Assembly: GCF_009882935.1 (NCBI RefSeq)
Contig: NZ_WTVA01000004.1
Coordinates: forward strand, 408,657 to 472,656
DNA from: Sneathiella chungangensis
GTDB taxonomy: Bacteria > Pseudomonadota > Alphaproteobacteria > Sneathiellales > Sneathiellaceae
Reading direction: 5' to 3'
DNA: 64,000 bases
This document shows positions 54,471-63,474 of this stretch, piece by piece; positions within the stretch are counted from its first letter, which is position 1; each line of letters opens with the position of its first letter. The notes beneath the pieces are model-generated. The model was not told where the DNA came from and ran no database searches. It saw only the letters and a program-made list of their open reading frames with translations. A program made the position numbers and the translations under genes.

Positions 54471-55436
54471 ATGGCCGAAATCGCCGGGCTAGTTTTTCCT
54501 CTTTTCGGCCTGATCCTGCTTGGCTTCATCACCGCGCGGATCACCCGCCAGCCGGTGGAGGCCATGGGCTGGCTCAATACCTTTATCATCTACGTGGCAT
54601 TGCCGGCGCTCTTCTTCAAGCTGCTCTCGAAGACGCCGATCGAGAAGCTCGCGAGCTGGGAATTCATCACCACCAATATCTCCACCACCTTCGTGATTAT
54701 CCTGATGGTCTACGCCATTGCCCGGCTGCTCGCCAAGGCGACAATGCCGGAGGCGACCATTCAGGGCCTTGCCGGGGCCTATGGCAATATCGGCTATATG
54801 GGACCGGGGATTGCGCTGCTGACCTTTGGGGAGGCGGCAGCCGTCCCCCTCGCGCTGATCTTCTGTTTCGAGAATGTGCTGCATTTTACCGTCGCCCCGA
54901 CGATGATGGCGCTGTCCAGCGGGAAGGAGCGGCATCTCGGCGCGCTGATCGGGCAAATCGTCAAGAAGGTCTTCCTGCATCCGTTCATTATTGCCACCAT
55001 TGTCGGCGTTGCGGCGGCGATTGTCGAGTTCACGCCGCCCACGCCGATTGAGCGGCTGATCGATTATCTCGCCCAGGCGGCGGCGCCCTGCGCCCTCTTC
55101 GCGATGGGGGTGACGCTCGCCCTCCGGCCGTTGAAGCGCGTACCGCCGGAGCTTGGCTTCATCGTCCCCTTCAACCTCGTGGTGCATCCGGTGCTGATGT
55201 ATCTGTCGCTTAGCTGGTTCGGCGATTTCGATCCCATCTGGGTCTATACCGCCGTCCTGCTCGCGGCCCTGCCGACGGCGACGAACGTCTTTGTCATCGC
55301 CCAGCAATATGGCGTCTGGGTCGAACGCGCCTCCGCCACCGTCCTCGTCACCACCTCCCTCTCGGTCGTCACCGTCACCGCCTTGCTCTACGCCATGACA
55401 ACAGGCCTCATGCCGGCGGATTTATTCGTGGGGTAG
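54471..55436 (+). CDS. AEC (auxin efflux carrier-type) transporter
   Basis: A 321-residue inner-membrane protein with about ten helices in two inverted halves, including PLFGLILLGFITARI at the N-terminus, GAYGNIGYMGPGIALL and ATNVFVIAQQYGVW. Members export or import organic acids such as malate or malonate; the substrate is open here. An AGGTATGAGTTAA leader precedes the ATG. Its 3' end overlaps the convergent NTPase gene by 15 bases. Confidence 0.9.
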   Translation: MAEIAGLVFPLFGLILLGFITARITRQPVEAMGWLNTFIIYVALPALFFKLLSKTPIEKLASWEFITTNISTTFVIILMVYAIARLLAKATMPEATIQGLAGAYGNIGYMGPGIALLTFGEAAAVPLALIFCFENVLHFTVAPTMMALSSGKERHLGALIGQIVKKVFLHPFIIATIVGVAAAIVEFTPPTPIERLIDYLAQAAAPCALFAMGVTLALRPLKRVPPELGFIVPFNLVVHPVLMYLSLSWFGDFDPIWVYTAVLLAALPTATNVFVIAQQYGVWVERASATVLVTTSLSVVTVTALLYAMTTGLMPADLFVG

Positions 55437-56939
55437 CTGGTCTTCATCATTGATTTCACTAAGAAGCTGCCCTCCTGCGGCTATAAGTTCAGGATATTGC
55501 AAAATATGACTGAAAGTGTTTCTTTGTATTATACCTCCCCATCGTTTCTGTGATTCTTCGTGAAATATATCCCTAACGAACCTATTCTCTGGAGATTCCG
55601 AATTTTCGTAATCTTGCATTTCATGAAATGATGCTTTGGCCCTACTCCAAATGCTACCGGCCAAGGACGCATACTGAACAACTCTTTCGCTTCTACTATA
55701 TCTATCATTTAAGTAGAAATAATGAGATCCCGTCCAAGCTGGAACATTCAAGAAACTCTGCGGAAATGTATTATTCGTAAACTGAATGAATTCTTCGGAA
55801 TGAGCTCCTTTTCGAAAAGCTAAAATTACGGGCAACAAGACGGTGAGTTGAATATTATGATCATAAGGCCAAGTAGTTTCAAATATATCAAGAATCTCAA
55901 GGCACTGAGAAATATCTCTTAATGTCAAATCAAAGGCTTTAAAGGTTATACACAAGAATTTTTTGGCATCGTCGTTAAATGGTGCAATCAGTTTGCTCAG
56001 ATCAATTTCCAATGTTGTTAATTGATGATCAACAAATTCAGAAATAGTTGGCTTTTGAAATGTGTAAGTCCTGTCGAAAAAGCGATGAAGATACTGATGT
56101 GCATCAAAACCTTGGCCATAGACTGATTTTATAGAATGCTGGAGTTGGCTAGTATCCGTCGCCAAAATGAACACAATATTATTTACTTCAAAAAGGTGTT
56201 TAACGCGCTCCAAAAGCTCTATCGCATAAGTTGGTCTACATCTATCAAGTTCATCGATTAGAACGAACATAGGCAAGTTTATTGATTTGAGATGATTTAA
56301 CTGATTGAGAAGTAAGGTTAAATTTTCTTTAAAATTGATTGTTGCTTGCTTTTCTTGATAATATTCATCAAGCAAGTTTTGGGCGTGCTTGTTCAAGAGT
56401 GTTTCAACATCTTTTAGAAGAGTTTCATTATTTTCTTCGCCAGCTGTTTCGCCTGAGGAAGTAATATCTAAATCAGAAATTTCTTCAATACCTTCGCCAA
56501 TAACTTTTCTAATCCCTACTTTAGCTGCAGAAACGACAGCTATCCGTGCAATTTTTAGGCCCGACGTCTTGGCAGTCTCCCAAGCTTTTCTAATTTTTTG
56601 GTTTTTGGAAAGGTGTTCTTTTAAGGTATCCTCTATCGTCGCGATAATAGGAATTAGCGGATCCTTTGCATGATCATTTTCCCATGCGTTTATATAGGCA
56701 ACAGGGTATCTACTATTCTGTAAGGAATACTTAAAACCAAGGAGGAAATAAGTTTTTCCTCCACCCCACTTTGAATCTAAGTTTAGAACTAAAGATTTAG
56801 GCTCTTTATATTGTTTTTTTCTTTTCGTTGCATACCCTGTTAAAAATCGTAAAAGATAATCCGCATCTTTTTTTCTATTGAGCTTGTCGCTATCCCAGTA
56901 GTCCGCACTTAATTTAGGTGTGTCTGAATTTTCCGCCAT
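55422..56939 (-). CDS. KAP-family P-loop NTPase, AT-rich and probably acquired
   Basis: A 505-residue NTPase from the ATG at 56939 (an ATG 12 codons upstream gives 517). Walker A is DSKWGGGKT (about residues 55-63); Walker B is LIDELDRCRP (about 228-237), followed by the KAP-typical YAIELLERVKHLF. Charged residues dominate the middle, and the C-terminal half is helical. KAP NTPases are membrane-associated and several act in phage defence (PifA group). The gene is conspicuously AT-rich against GC-rich neighbours on both sides and has no partner gene. An AAGGAA site precedes 56939. The function is unknown. Confidence 0.8.
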   Translation of the reverse strand: MAENSDTPKLSADYWDSDKLNRKKDADYLLRFLTGYATKRKKQYKEPKSLVLNLDSKWGGGKTYFLLGFKYSLQNSRYPVAYINAWENDHAKDPLIPIIATIEDTLKEHLSKNQKIRKAWETAKTSGLKIARIAVVSAAKVGIRKVIGEGIEEISDLDITSSGETAGEENNETLLKDVETLLNKHAQNLLDEYYQEKQATINFKENLTLLLNQLNHLKSINLPMFVLIDELDRCRPTYAIELLERVKHLFEVNNIVFILATDTSQLQHSIKSVYGQGFDAHQYLHRFFDRTYTFQKPTISEFVDHQLTTLEIDLSKLIAPFNDDAKKFLCITFKAFDLTLRDISQCLEILDIFETTWPYDHNIQLTVLLPVILAFRKGAHSEEFIQFTNNTFPQSFLNVPAWTGSHYFYLNDRYSRSERVVQYASLAGSIWSRAKASFHEMQDYENSESPENRFVRDIFHEESQKRWGGIIQRNTFSHILQYPELIAAGGQLLSEINDEDQLPHE

Positions 56940-57134
56940 TGCCGATTCCTTCTCGTATTTCGAGAAAGATATCACAGAGTATTCTGCCGTTCATATCATA
57001 AATGATGGGTAATCACTGACCAAGGCTATATCTCAATAAATCCACCTCTCCGCCATTACAACAATTGCGTTCGCCGCGTCCCTTCGCTAAAAGGAGCGCA
57101 GCGGAAATTTTGTGGATCAGGAGCGGAAATCCCT

Positions 57135-58814
57135 ATGGCGTCGTATCAGTATATTTATGTGATGAGCGGTCTGTCGAAGACCTATCCGGGCGGCAAGCAG
57201 GTGTTGAAGGACATCCGGCTTTCCTTCTTCCCGGGCGCGAAAATCGGCGTTTTGGGCCTGAACGGCGCGGGTAAGTCGACGCTGCTCAAGATCATGGCGG
57301 GGATCGAGACGGAGTTTACCGGGGAGGCCTGGGCCGCCGACGGGGTCAAGGTCGGCTATCTCGCGCAGGAGCCGGAGCTCGATGCCGCGAAAGACGTGCT
57401 CGGCAATGTCATGGATGGCGTCGCCGAGAAGAAGGCGCTGCTCGACAAGTTCAACGAGGTCTCGGCCCGCTTTGGCGAGGACCTCACCGATGACGAGATG
57501 AACGACCTGATCGCGGAGCAGGGGGAGCTGCAGGAGCAGATCGACGCGCAGAACCTCTGGGATCTCGACCGGGAGGTGGAGATTGCCATGGATGCGCTCC
57601 GTTGTCCCGCCGGGGACGCCGATGTCACTAAGCTTTCGGGCGGGGAGCGCCGCCGCGTCGCGCTTTGCCGTTTACTCCTCTCGCAGCCCGATATGCTGCT
57701 GCTCGACGAGCCGACCAACCATCTCGATGCGGAGAGCGTCGCCTGGCTGGAGCGGTTCCTGCATGACTATTCCGGCACTGTCGTTGCCGTCACCCATGAC
57801 CGCTACTTCCTCGATAACGTGGCGGGCTGGATTTTGGAGCTTGACCGCGGCCATGGCATCCCGTGGGAGGGGAACTATTCCAGCTGGCTGGAGCAGAAGG
57901 AAAAACGCCTGGCGCAGGAAGGCAAGGCCGAGGATGCGCGCCGCAAGACCCTCGATCGGGAGCTCGAATGGATCCGGCAGGGGCCGAAGGGCCGCCAGAC
58001 GAAATCGAAGGCCCGTATCAGCGCCTACGAGGATCTGCTGGCCGAGCAGAACTCGAAACAGGCCGAGGCGATGCAGATCTATATCCCGGCCGGTCAGCGG
58101 CTCGGCGATCTGGTGGTCGAGGCTGATCATATCTCCAAGGGCTATGGCGACCGGTTGCTGATCGACGATCTTTCCTTCAAGCTTCCGGCGGGCGCGATTG
58201 TCGGCGTGATCGGACCGAACGGCGCCGGTAAGACGACACTGTTCAAGCTGCTCACCGGCAAGGAGCAGCCCGATAGCGGCAGTTTCAAGGTTGGCCCGAC
58301 GGTGCAGCTCGGCTATGTGGATCAGGATCGCGACACCCTTGATCCGAACAAAACGGTCTGGGAGGAAATCTCCGAAGGGAACGAGGTGATCTATCTCGGC
58401 AAGAAGGAGATCAACAGCCGCGCCTATGTCTCGGGCTTTAACTTCAAGGGCCCGGACCAGCAGAAGAAGGTCGGGCAGCTGTCCGGTGGGGAGCGCAACC
58501 GCGTCAACCTGGCAAAGATGCTGAAGACCGGCTCCAACTTCCTGCTGCTGGACGAGCCGACGAACGACCTAGATGTCGATACGCTGCGGGCGCTGGAGGA
58601 GGCATTGCTGCAATTCGCCGGCTGCGCTGTGGTCATCAGCCATGATCGCTGGTTCCTCGACCGTGTCGCCACCCATATGCTCGCCTATGAGGGCGATAGC
58701 CATGTCGAATGGTTCGAGGGCAACTTCGAGGCCTATGAGGAAGACAAGCGCCGCCGTTTGGGGAAGGAAGCCACCGAACCCCACCGTATCAAATACAAAC
58801 CGATCAAGCGGTAG
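57135..58814 (+). CDS. ettA: Energy-dependent translational throttle protein EttA
   Basis: A 559-residue ABC-F ATPase that regulates early translation on the ribosome. It has two ABC domains (Walker A NGAGKST and NGAGKTT; signatures LSGGERRR and LSGGERNR; Walker [12 protein letters not shown] and [11 protein letters not shown]) joined by the linker with the P-site tRNA-interaction motif region (residues about 240-305). EttA is the closest named ABC-F group, judged by length and the near-C-terminal RRRLGKEA(T)EPHRIKYKP end. It has a GGAGCGG site. The upstream 195 bases separate it from the NTPase. Confidence 0.93.
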   Translation: MASYQYIYVMSGLSKTYPGGKQVLKDIRLSFFPGAKIGVLGLNGAGKSTLLKIMAGIETEFTGEAWAADGVKVGYLAQEPELDAAKDVLGNVMDGVAEKKALLDKFNEVSARFGEDLTDDEMNDLIAEQGELQEQIDAQNLWDLDREVEIAMDALRCPAGDADVTKLSGGERRRVALCRLLLSQPDMLLLDEPTNHLDAESVAWLERFLHDYSGTVVAVTHDRYFLDNVAGWILELDRGHGIPWEGNYSSWLEQKEKRLAQEGKAEDARRKTLDRELEWIRQGPKGRQTKSKARISAYEDLLAEQNSKQAEAMQIYIPAGQRLGDLVVEADHISKGYGDRLLIDDLSFKLPAGAIVGVIGPNGAGKTTLFKLLTGKEQPDSGSFKVGPTVQLGYVDQDRDTLDPNKTVWEEISEGNEVIYLGKKEINSRAYVSGFNFKGPDQQKKVGQLSGGERNRVNLAKMLKTGSNFLLLDEPTNDLDVDTLRALEEALLQFAGCAVVISHDRWFLDRVATHMLAYEGDSHVEWFEGNFEAYEEDKRRRLGKEATEPHRIKYKPIKR

Positions 58815-58817
58815 GCA

Positions 58818-59438
58818 TTACCCCGCCTGTTCGGCGAGGGCGCGCTGGACGGCGGGGCGCTCGGTCATGCGGGCGGAATGCTCGGCAATTTTGGGATAGT
58901 CTTTGATATCGACATCGTCGCCTTCGAGCCAGCGGCCGACCGTGAAGAGATAGGGGTCGGCGACACTGTAGTCGTTCCCCATCACCCAGGGACCTTCGAA
59001 CATTTCCGTCTGGATCAGGGCGAAACAGTCCGCCATATTTTCCGTGACCTTGCGGCGCATATCCTCGAACGAGGTCTCCTCCGTCGCCCATCGGGATCCG
59101 CGCCGACGGTGGGCATGGTTGACATGCACGGTTGAGCAGAGATAACTGGTAAAGGACTGCAGCCGCGCGAGCTGGAAAACGTCGCTGAGCGGCGCGAGAT
59201 TCGCCTCCGGATAGCTCTGCGCGAGATAGAGCAGGATCGCCGGCGTCTCGGTCAGGATGCCCTGGTCGGTAATCAGGGAGGGCACCCGGCCCTTCGGGTT
59301 GATCGCCAGATAGTCCGGCTTCATTTGCTCACCGGCCGCGAAATCAACGCGGATAGCCTCATAGTCAGCCCCTGTTTCGGCGAGGGTGATATGCGAGGCG
59401 AGGGCAACGGTTCCTGGTGAGAAGAAAAGTTTAAACAT
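58818..59438 (-). CDS. Glutathione S-transferase family protein
   Basis: A 206-residue GST. The thioredoxin-fold N-domain (KLFFSPGTVALASHITLAETG, then INPKGRVPSL and a LTETPAILLYLA stretch) is followed by an all-helical C-domain. A Ser/Cys candidate near residue 7 would bind glutathione. The acceptor is unknown. The gene is convergent with ettA, with three bases between the stops, and divergent from the lipoprotein gene. Confidence 0.9.
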   Translation of the reverse strand: MFKLFFSPGTVALASHITLAETGADYEAIRVDFAAGEQMKPDYLAINPKGRVPSLITDQGILTETPAILLYLAQSYPEANLAPLSDVFQLARLQSFTSYLCSTVHVNHAHRRRGSRWATEETSFEDMRRKVTENMADCFALIQTEMFEGPWVMGNDYSVADPYLFTVGRWLEGDDVDIKDYPKIAEHSARMTERPAVQRALAEQAG

Positions 59439-59594
59439 TTGTCATCCTTACGATTTATTCTACGGCCGATCTTATCCTGTTGTGAGGCGTTAGGGGATCA
59501 GTTTCTTTTAATCTGAGCATAAAGGCAAATAATGGATGAATGAGGCGCCAAGTCTACCTATACTGACATACAATCGACAGTTGCCGGGCGTAGA

Positions 59595-60473
59595 ATGAAA
59601 TTATTTGTTTATATGATCCTGTTTCTTTGTCTCGCCGCCTGCGTGAATACTCCACGGCGCGCCGCCGATATCAATTGGCCGGCGGACCCAGAAGAACGGG
59701 CGATGGCGGAGCGGTTCTATGCGGAAGCTCGCGACGACCAATTCGCCGGATTACCGCCTGGACTTGAATTCTCCTTTCGCGATATCGATGAAAAACTGAT
59801 CACCGACCATTTTGAATACCGGCTCGATCAGCTTCGCGGCGTCGAATTGATTAATGCCTACCGCATGAACACCGCGACCAACTTCGTCGACGATTTGCGG
59901 TTGAAGGCTTGCCGCAACGCGAGCGCCCGTTTTCTCCTCGATCGCGGATTTATCTATGAATTCAATATGATCATTACCGGCCGCGCACAAAAGAAAAGCG
60001 CGCGGGACAGTATGGACAAGGGGTTTTGTGTCGCGAGCGAATTGCCGATGATCAATCAAGACGCGGTCGATGCCCGATATAACACGGTTCGATACTGGCC
60101 GAATGGCGACCGGGTGGACGGACGAGTGGTCGATCAGATTACCGGCGCCTTCCAGGTTGTCGTCAAGAAATTCGACCACTCAAAACTGAAGGATCCGACC
60201 CTCAAGGTCACCGAGATCAAGGCGGACGGTCTGTTATTGTCGGTTAGTATGGTCAAGGAACAAAAAAATAACATAAAGCAAAGTAAATATTGGGCGCAGA
60301 ATGTAAAAGGACGGGTTCTCGCGAAGGATTGCAAAAAAACACTGCAATTGGCCGCTTTGACGATCGGGGCTGTTTATCAGTACCGGATGGAAGTTCTGTA
60401 TAACAAGGAGGTTATTGACCGGGCGCTTTTTACGGTGAGCTACCCGGACTGTTTTCTTTATAACAAAAAATAA
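59595..60473 (+). CDS. Lipoprotein of unknown function upstream of rfb
   Basis: A 292-residue lipoprotein with signal peptide and lipobox LAAC (Cys about 16). The middle carries KACRNASARFLLDRGFIYEFNMII and a C-terminal LQLAALTIGAVYQYRMEVLYNKEVIDRAL; three to four cysteines are present. I do not recognise a named domain. Alternating strands suggest a periplasmic globular protein. It is 56 bases from the rfb genes and may be transcribed with them. No function is claimed. Confidence 0.75.
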   Translation: MKLFVYMILFLCLAACVNTPRRAADINWPADPEERAMAERFYAEARDDQFAGLPPGLEFSFRDIDEKLITDHFEYRLDQLRGVELINAYRMNTATNFVDDLRLKACRNASARFLLDRGFIYEFNMIITGRAQKKSARDSMDKGFCVASELPMINQDAVDARYNTVRYWPNGDRVDGRVVDQITGAFQVVVKKFDHSKLKDPTLKVTEIKADGLLLSVSMVKEQKNNIKQSKYWAQNVKGRVLAKDCKKTLQLAALTIGAVYQYRMEVLYNKEVIDRALFTVSYPDCFLYNKK

Positions 60474-60529
60474 ACTCCTGTGGTATGTCAGGTGATCCTG
60501 ACGGTGTCGTAGTAGGGACATGAGTGAGC

Positions 60530-61099
60530 ATGGAAATAGAAGCAACAGAAATCGCGGATGTGAAGATCCTGAAACCCGCGAAATTCGGGGATGAGAGAGG
60601 TTTTTTCTCCGAAGTATGGAATGCCCGGACGCTGAAGGAGGCGGGGCTGGAAATTGACTTCGTGCAGGACAATCATGCCTATAGTGCGGCGGTGGGTGTG
60701 CTGCGGGGGCTCCACTACCAGCTGGATCCGAAAGCGCAGGGCAAGCTAGTCCGGGTGGTGCGCGGTGCGGTCCTTGACGTGGTCGTCGACATCCGCGTCG
60801 GATCACCCAACTTCGGCCAGTCCGTCATTGTCGAAATCTCGGCGGAGAACTGGCGACAGATTTGGGTCCCGCCCGGGTTCGCCCATGGATATTGTACGCT
60901 GGAACCGGATACCGAGCTTCTATACAAGGTGACGGAATACTACAGCCCGGAACATGACTGCGGAATATTCTGGAACGATCCGGAATTGAAGATTAATTGG
61001 CCTGTTTCTGAAGAAAACGTAATTCTTTCAGAAAAAGATAAGAATTTGCCGCTATTAAAGGATCAGCCCAGACTTTTCGAATTCAAGGAAACCAGATGA
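60530..61099 (+). CDS. rfbC: dTDP-4-dehydrorhamnose 3,5-epimerase
   Basis: A 189-residue cupin-fold epimerase. The active-site stretch [10 protein letters not shown], the catalytic His of [11 protein letters not shown] and the substrate loop [12 protein letters not shown] are present, together with the [15 protein letters not shown] end. It inverts C3 and C5 of dTDP-4-keto-6-deoxyglucose on the path to dTDP-L-rhamnose. ATG at 60530 was chosen because AGGGA is spaced 11 bases; GTG at 60524 is possible. It overlaps rfbB by four bases. Confidence 0.93.
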   Translation: MEIEATEIADVKILKPAKFGDERGFFSEVWNARTLKEAGLEIDFVQDNHAYSAAVGVLRGLHYQLDPKAQGKLVRVVRGAVLDVVVDIRVGSPNFGQSVIVEISAENWRQIWVPPGFAHGYCTLEPDTELLYKVTEYYSPEHDCGIFWNDPELKINWPVSEENVILSEKDKNLPLLKDQPRLFEFKETR

Positions 61100-62151
61100 C
61101 CGTATTTGTCACAGGCGGCGCCGGATTTATCGGATCCGCCCTCGCCAGGGACCTGATCAATCAGGACAAGGAAGACGTCCTGATCATTGACAAGCTGACC
61201 TACGCAGGCTCGCTCGAGAGCCTCAAGCCGGTCAGTAACAGCCCGCGCTATCATTTTTCAGAGACGGATATATGCGACCGGGACGCGATTGGCGCCCTGT
61301 TCGCCAAATATCGCCCGCGGGCGGTATATCATCTGGCGGCGGAATCCCATGTCGACCGGTCGATCGATGGCCCAGCCGATTTCGTCCAGACCAACCTTGT
61401 CGGGACCTTCACCATGCTGGATGCGGCCTATCACTACTGGCGCGCCCTCGATGCGGACGAGAAAGCGGCGTTCCGCTTCCTTCATGTCTCGACCGATGAA
61501 GTTTATGGCGAGCTTGGTCCCGAAGGATTGTTCTCCGAAGAGAGCGCTTATGATCCGAATTCTCCATATTCCGCGAGCAAGGCGGGATCGGACCATCTCG
61601 CCCGCGCCTGGCACCGGACCTACGGATTGCCGGTTCTGGTCACGAACTGCTCCAACAATTACGGGCCGTATCAATTCCCGGAAAAGCTGCTTCCGGTGAT
61701 TATCCTCAATTGCCTGAACGGCCGGGAACTGCCTGTCTATGGCAAGGGCGAGAATATTCGCGACTGGCTCTATGTCGAAGACCATGCGGCGGCGCTACAG
61801 CAGGTTGTGGCATCGGGAAAAATCGGCGCGACCTACATGATTGGCGGACGCGCCGAACGGACGAATATCGACATGGTGCGCGGCATCTGCCGGATCATGG
61901 ACAAGAAATTTCCGGGCAAGGCGCCCCATGAAAACCTGATCCGCTTCGTCACCGACAGGCCGGGCCACGATGCCCGCTACGCCGTGGATTGCTCGAAGAT
62001 AGAGGCGGAGCTCGGCTGGTCGCAGTCCTTAAATCTGGAAACAGGTCTTGAAAAGACCGTCAGCTGGTATCTCGACAACCTTGATTGGGTCAAGGCGGTT
62101 GCCAAGGATTACACGCAGGAACGTCTCGGCCTTGGATCAACCGGCCGATGA
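61096..62151 (+). CDS. rfbB: dTDP-glucose 4,6-dehydratase
   Basis: A 351-residue short-chain dehydrogenase of the extended type. The NAD motif [11 protein letters not shown] opens the protein; the catalytic [10 protein letters not shown] and [11 protein letters not shown] (YxxxK) and the [15 protein letters not shown] loop identify the dTDP-glucose form. It makes dTDP-4-keto-6-deoxy-D-glucose. The ATGA overlaps at both ends show coupling in the rfbC-rfbB-rfbD order. Confidence 0.95.
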   Translation: MTVFVTGGAGFIGSALARDLINQDKEDVLIIDKLTYAGSLESLKPVSNSPRYHFSETDICDRDAIGALFAKYRPRAVYHLAAESHVDRSIDGPADFVQTNLVGTFTMLDAAYHYWRALDADEKAAFRFLHVSTDEVYGELGPEGLFSEESAYDPNSPYSASKAGSDHLARAWHRTYGLPVLVTNCSNNYGPYQFPEKLLPVIILNCLNGRELPVYGKGENIRDWLYVEDHAAALQQVVASGKIGATYMIGGRAERTNIDMVRGICRIMDKKFPGKAPHENLIRFVTDRPGHDARYAVDCSKIEAELGWSQSLNLETGLEKTVSWYLDNLDWVKAVAKDYTQERLGLGSTGR

Positions 62152-63005
62152 AGATATTGATCACCGGTGCCGGCGGGCAGGTCGGAAAGGCGCTTCAGGC
62201 GCTCGCTTCGGCGCAGGGAATTGAAATTGTCGCCTATGACCGGCAGTCGCTCGATATCTGCGATCGGTCCGCGGTTCAGGAAAAAATCAGCGCTTCTGCG
62301 CCGCATGTCGTGATCAATGCCGCGGCCTACACCGCCGTCGACAAGGCGGAGGAAGAGGTGGAGGCCGCATTCTCCGTCAACGCCAAAGGGGCCGAAAATT
62401 TGGCGATGACATGTGCGGCCCTCGACATCCCGCTTTTGCACATTTCCACGGATTTCGTGTTTGATGGCAAAAAGGCAGGTGCCTATCTTGAAGATGACGA
62501 TATTGCGCCGCTCAACGTTTATGGTCGGAGCAAGGCGGAGGGGGAGGCGCGCGTGGCCGCCATCGCCGGCAAATATATCATTCTGCGTACGGCCTGGGTG
62601 TTTGGTGGCGCGCAGAATTTCGTCAATACCATGCTGCGGTTGGCGGAAAGCCATCGTGAGCTTACCATCGTTGATGACCAGACAGGCGGCCCGACGGCGG
62701 CTGACGATATCGCGTCTGTCCTGTTCCGCATTGCCAGAAAGGCGACCCAGCCCGGCTTTAATGACTGGGGCATTTTTCATTTTAGCGGGGCGCCGCCTAT
62801 GACCTGGTTCGGTTTCGCGCAAATGATCTTCAAAGGGCGCAAAACACCAGTGCTCAAACCCATCCCGTCCGACGGATATCCGGTCCCGGCGGAGCGGCCG
62901 AAAAACTCTGTTCTGGATTGCACGAAAATCAAACGGGTTTTTGATATTGACCAGCCGGACTGGCGAAAGGCATTATCCGGGATATTGGCCGAACAAAAGG
63001 TTTAG
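62148..63005 (+). CDS. rfbD: dTDP-4-dehydrorhamnose reductase
   Basis: A 285-residue reductase. The NAD(P) motif TGAGGQVG lies at the N-terminus; STDFVFDG and YGRSKAEGE (YxxxK) and AWVFGG support RfbD. It performs the last step to dTDP-L-rhamnose. The ATG at 62148 overlaps the rfbB stop. The first pathway enzyme, glucose-1-phosphate thymidylyltransferase (rfbA), is not in this window. Confidence 0.93.
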   Translation: MKILITGAGGQVGKALQALASAQGIEIVAYDRQSLDICDRSAVQEKISASAPHVVINAAAYTAVDKAEEEVEAAFSVNAKGAENLAMTCAALDIPLLHISTDFVFDGKKAGAYLEDDDIAPLNVYGRSKAEGEARVAAIAGKYIILRTAWVFGGAQNFVNTMLRLAESHRELTIVDDQTGGPTAADDIASVLFRIARKATQPGFNDWGIFHFSGAPPMTWFGFAQMIFKGRKTPVLKPIPSDGYPVPAERPKNSVLDCTKIKRVFDIDQPDWRKALSGILAEQKV

Positions 63006-63015
63006 GGATAATTTT

Positions 63016-63450
63016 ATGGCCCGGCAGGACTTTCGCTTCTTCTTTCCCTTTCGCGTGCGTTACTCCGAGATTGACGGCCAGGGCGTCGTTTTCAATGCCC
63101 ATTACCTGACCTATTTTGACACGGCAATAACGGAATTTTTCCGCCATCTCGGCTTTGATTATCAGGCTTACGTGGCGCGGACCGGGCAGGATTTTCATCT
63201 CGTCAAATCCCTCGTTCTCTACGAGAAACCGATCCTGTTTGACGACCAGATCGAGGTTGGCTGCCGTGTCCAGAAAATCGGACGCACCTCCATCACCTTT
63301 GCGCTCGAGATTTTCGTCAAAGGCGAAGAAACCCGTTACTGCACCGGTGAAATCGTCTGGGTCAATACCGACCAGACCACCCACAAAACAGAACCTGTCA
63401 GCGATGAAATCCGCGAAATGTTCGGAGCGTTCGAGGTAGAGGCGACATAA
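63016..63450 (+). CDS. YbgC-like hot-dog acyl-CoA thioesterase
   Basis: A 144-residue single hot-dog thioesterase with FRVRYSEIDGQGVVFNAHYLTYFD, where the Asp is the usual 4HBT-group catalytic residue. It may hydrolyse short-chain acyl-CoA. ATG at 63016, 10 bases after rfbD, gives the typical N-terminus; it is likely in the same transcript as the rfb genes. It is convergent with the partial gene at the window end. Confidence 0.88.
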   Translation: MARQDFRFFFPFRVRYSEIDGQGVVFNAHYLTYFDTAITEFFRHLGFDYQAYVARTGQDFHLVKSLVLYEKPILFDDQIEVGCRVQKIGRTSITFALEIFVKGEETRYCTGEIVWVNTDQTTHKTEPVSDEIREMFGAFEVEAT

Positions 63451-63474
63451 AGCCTGAGCGTGACGGACTTTGAG

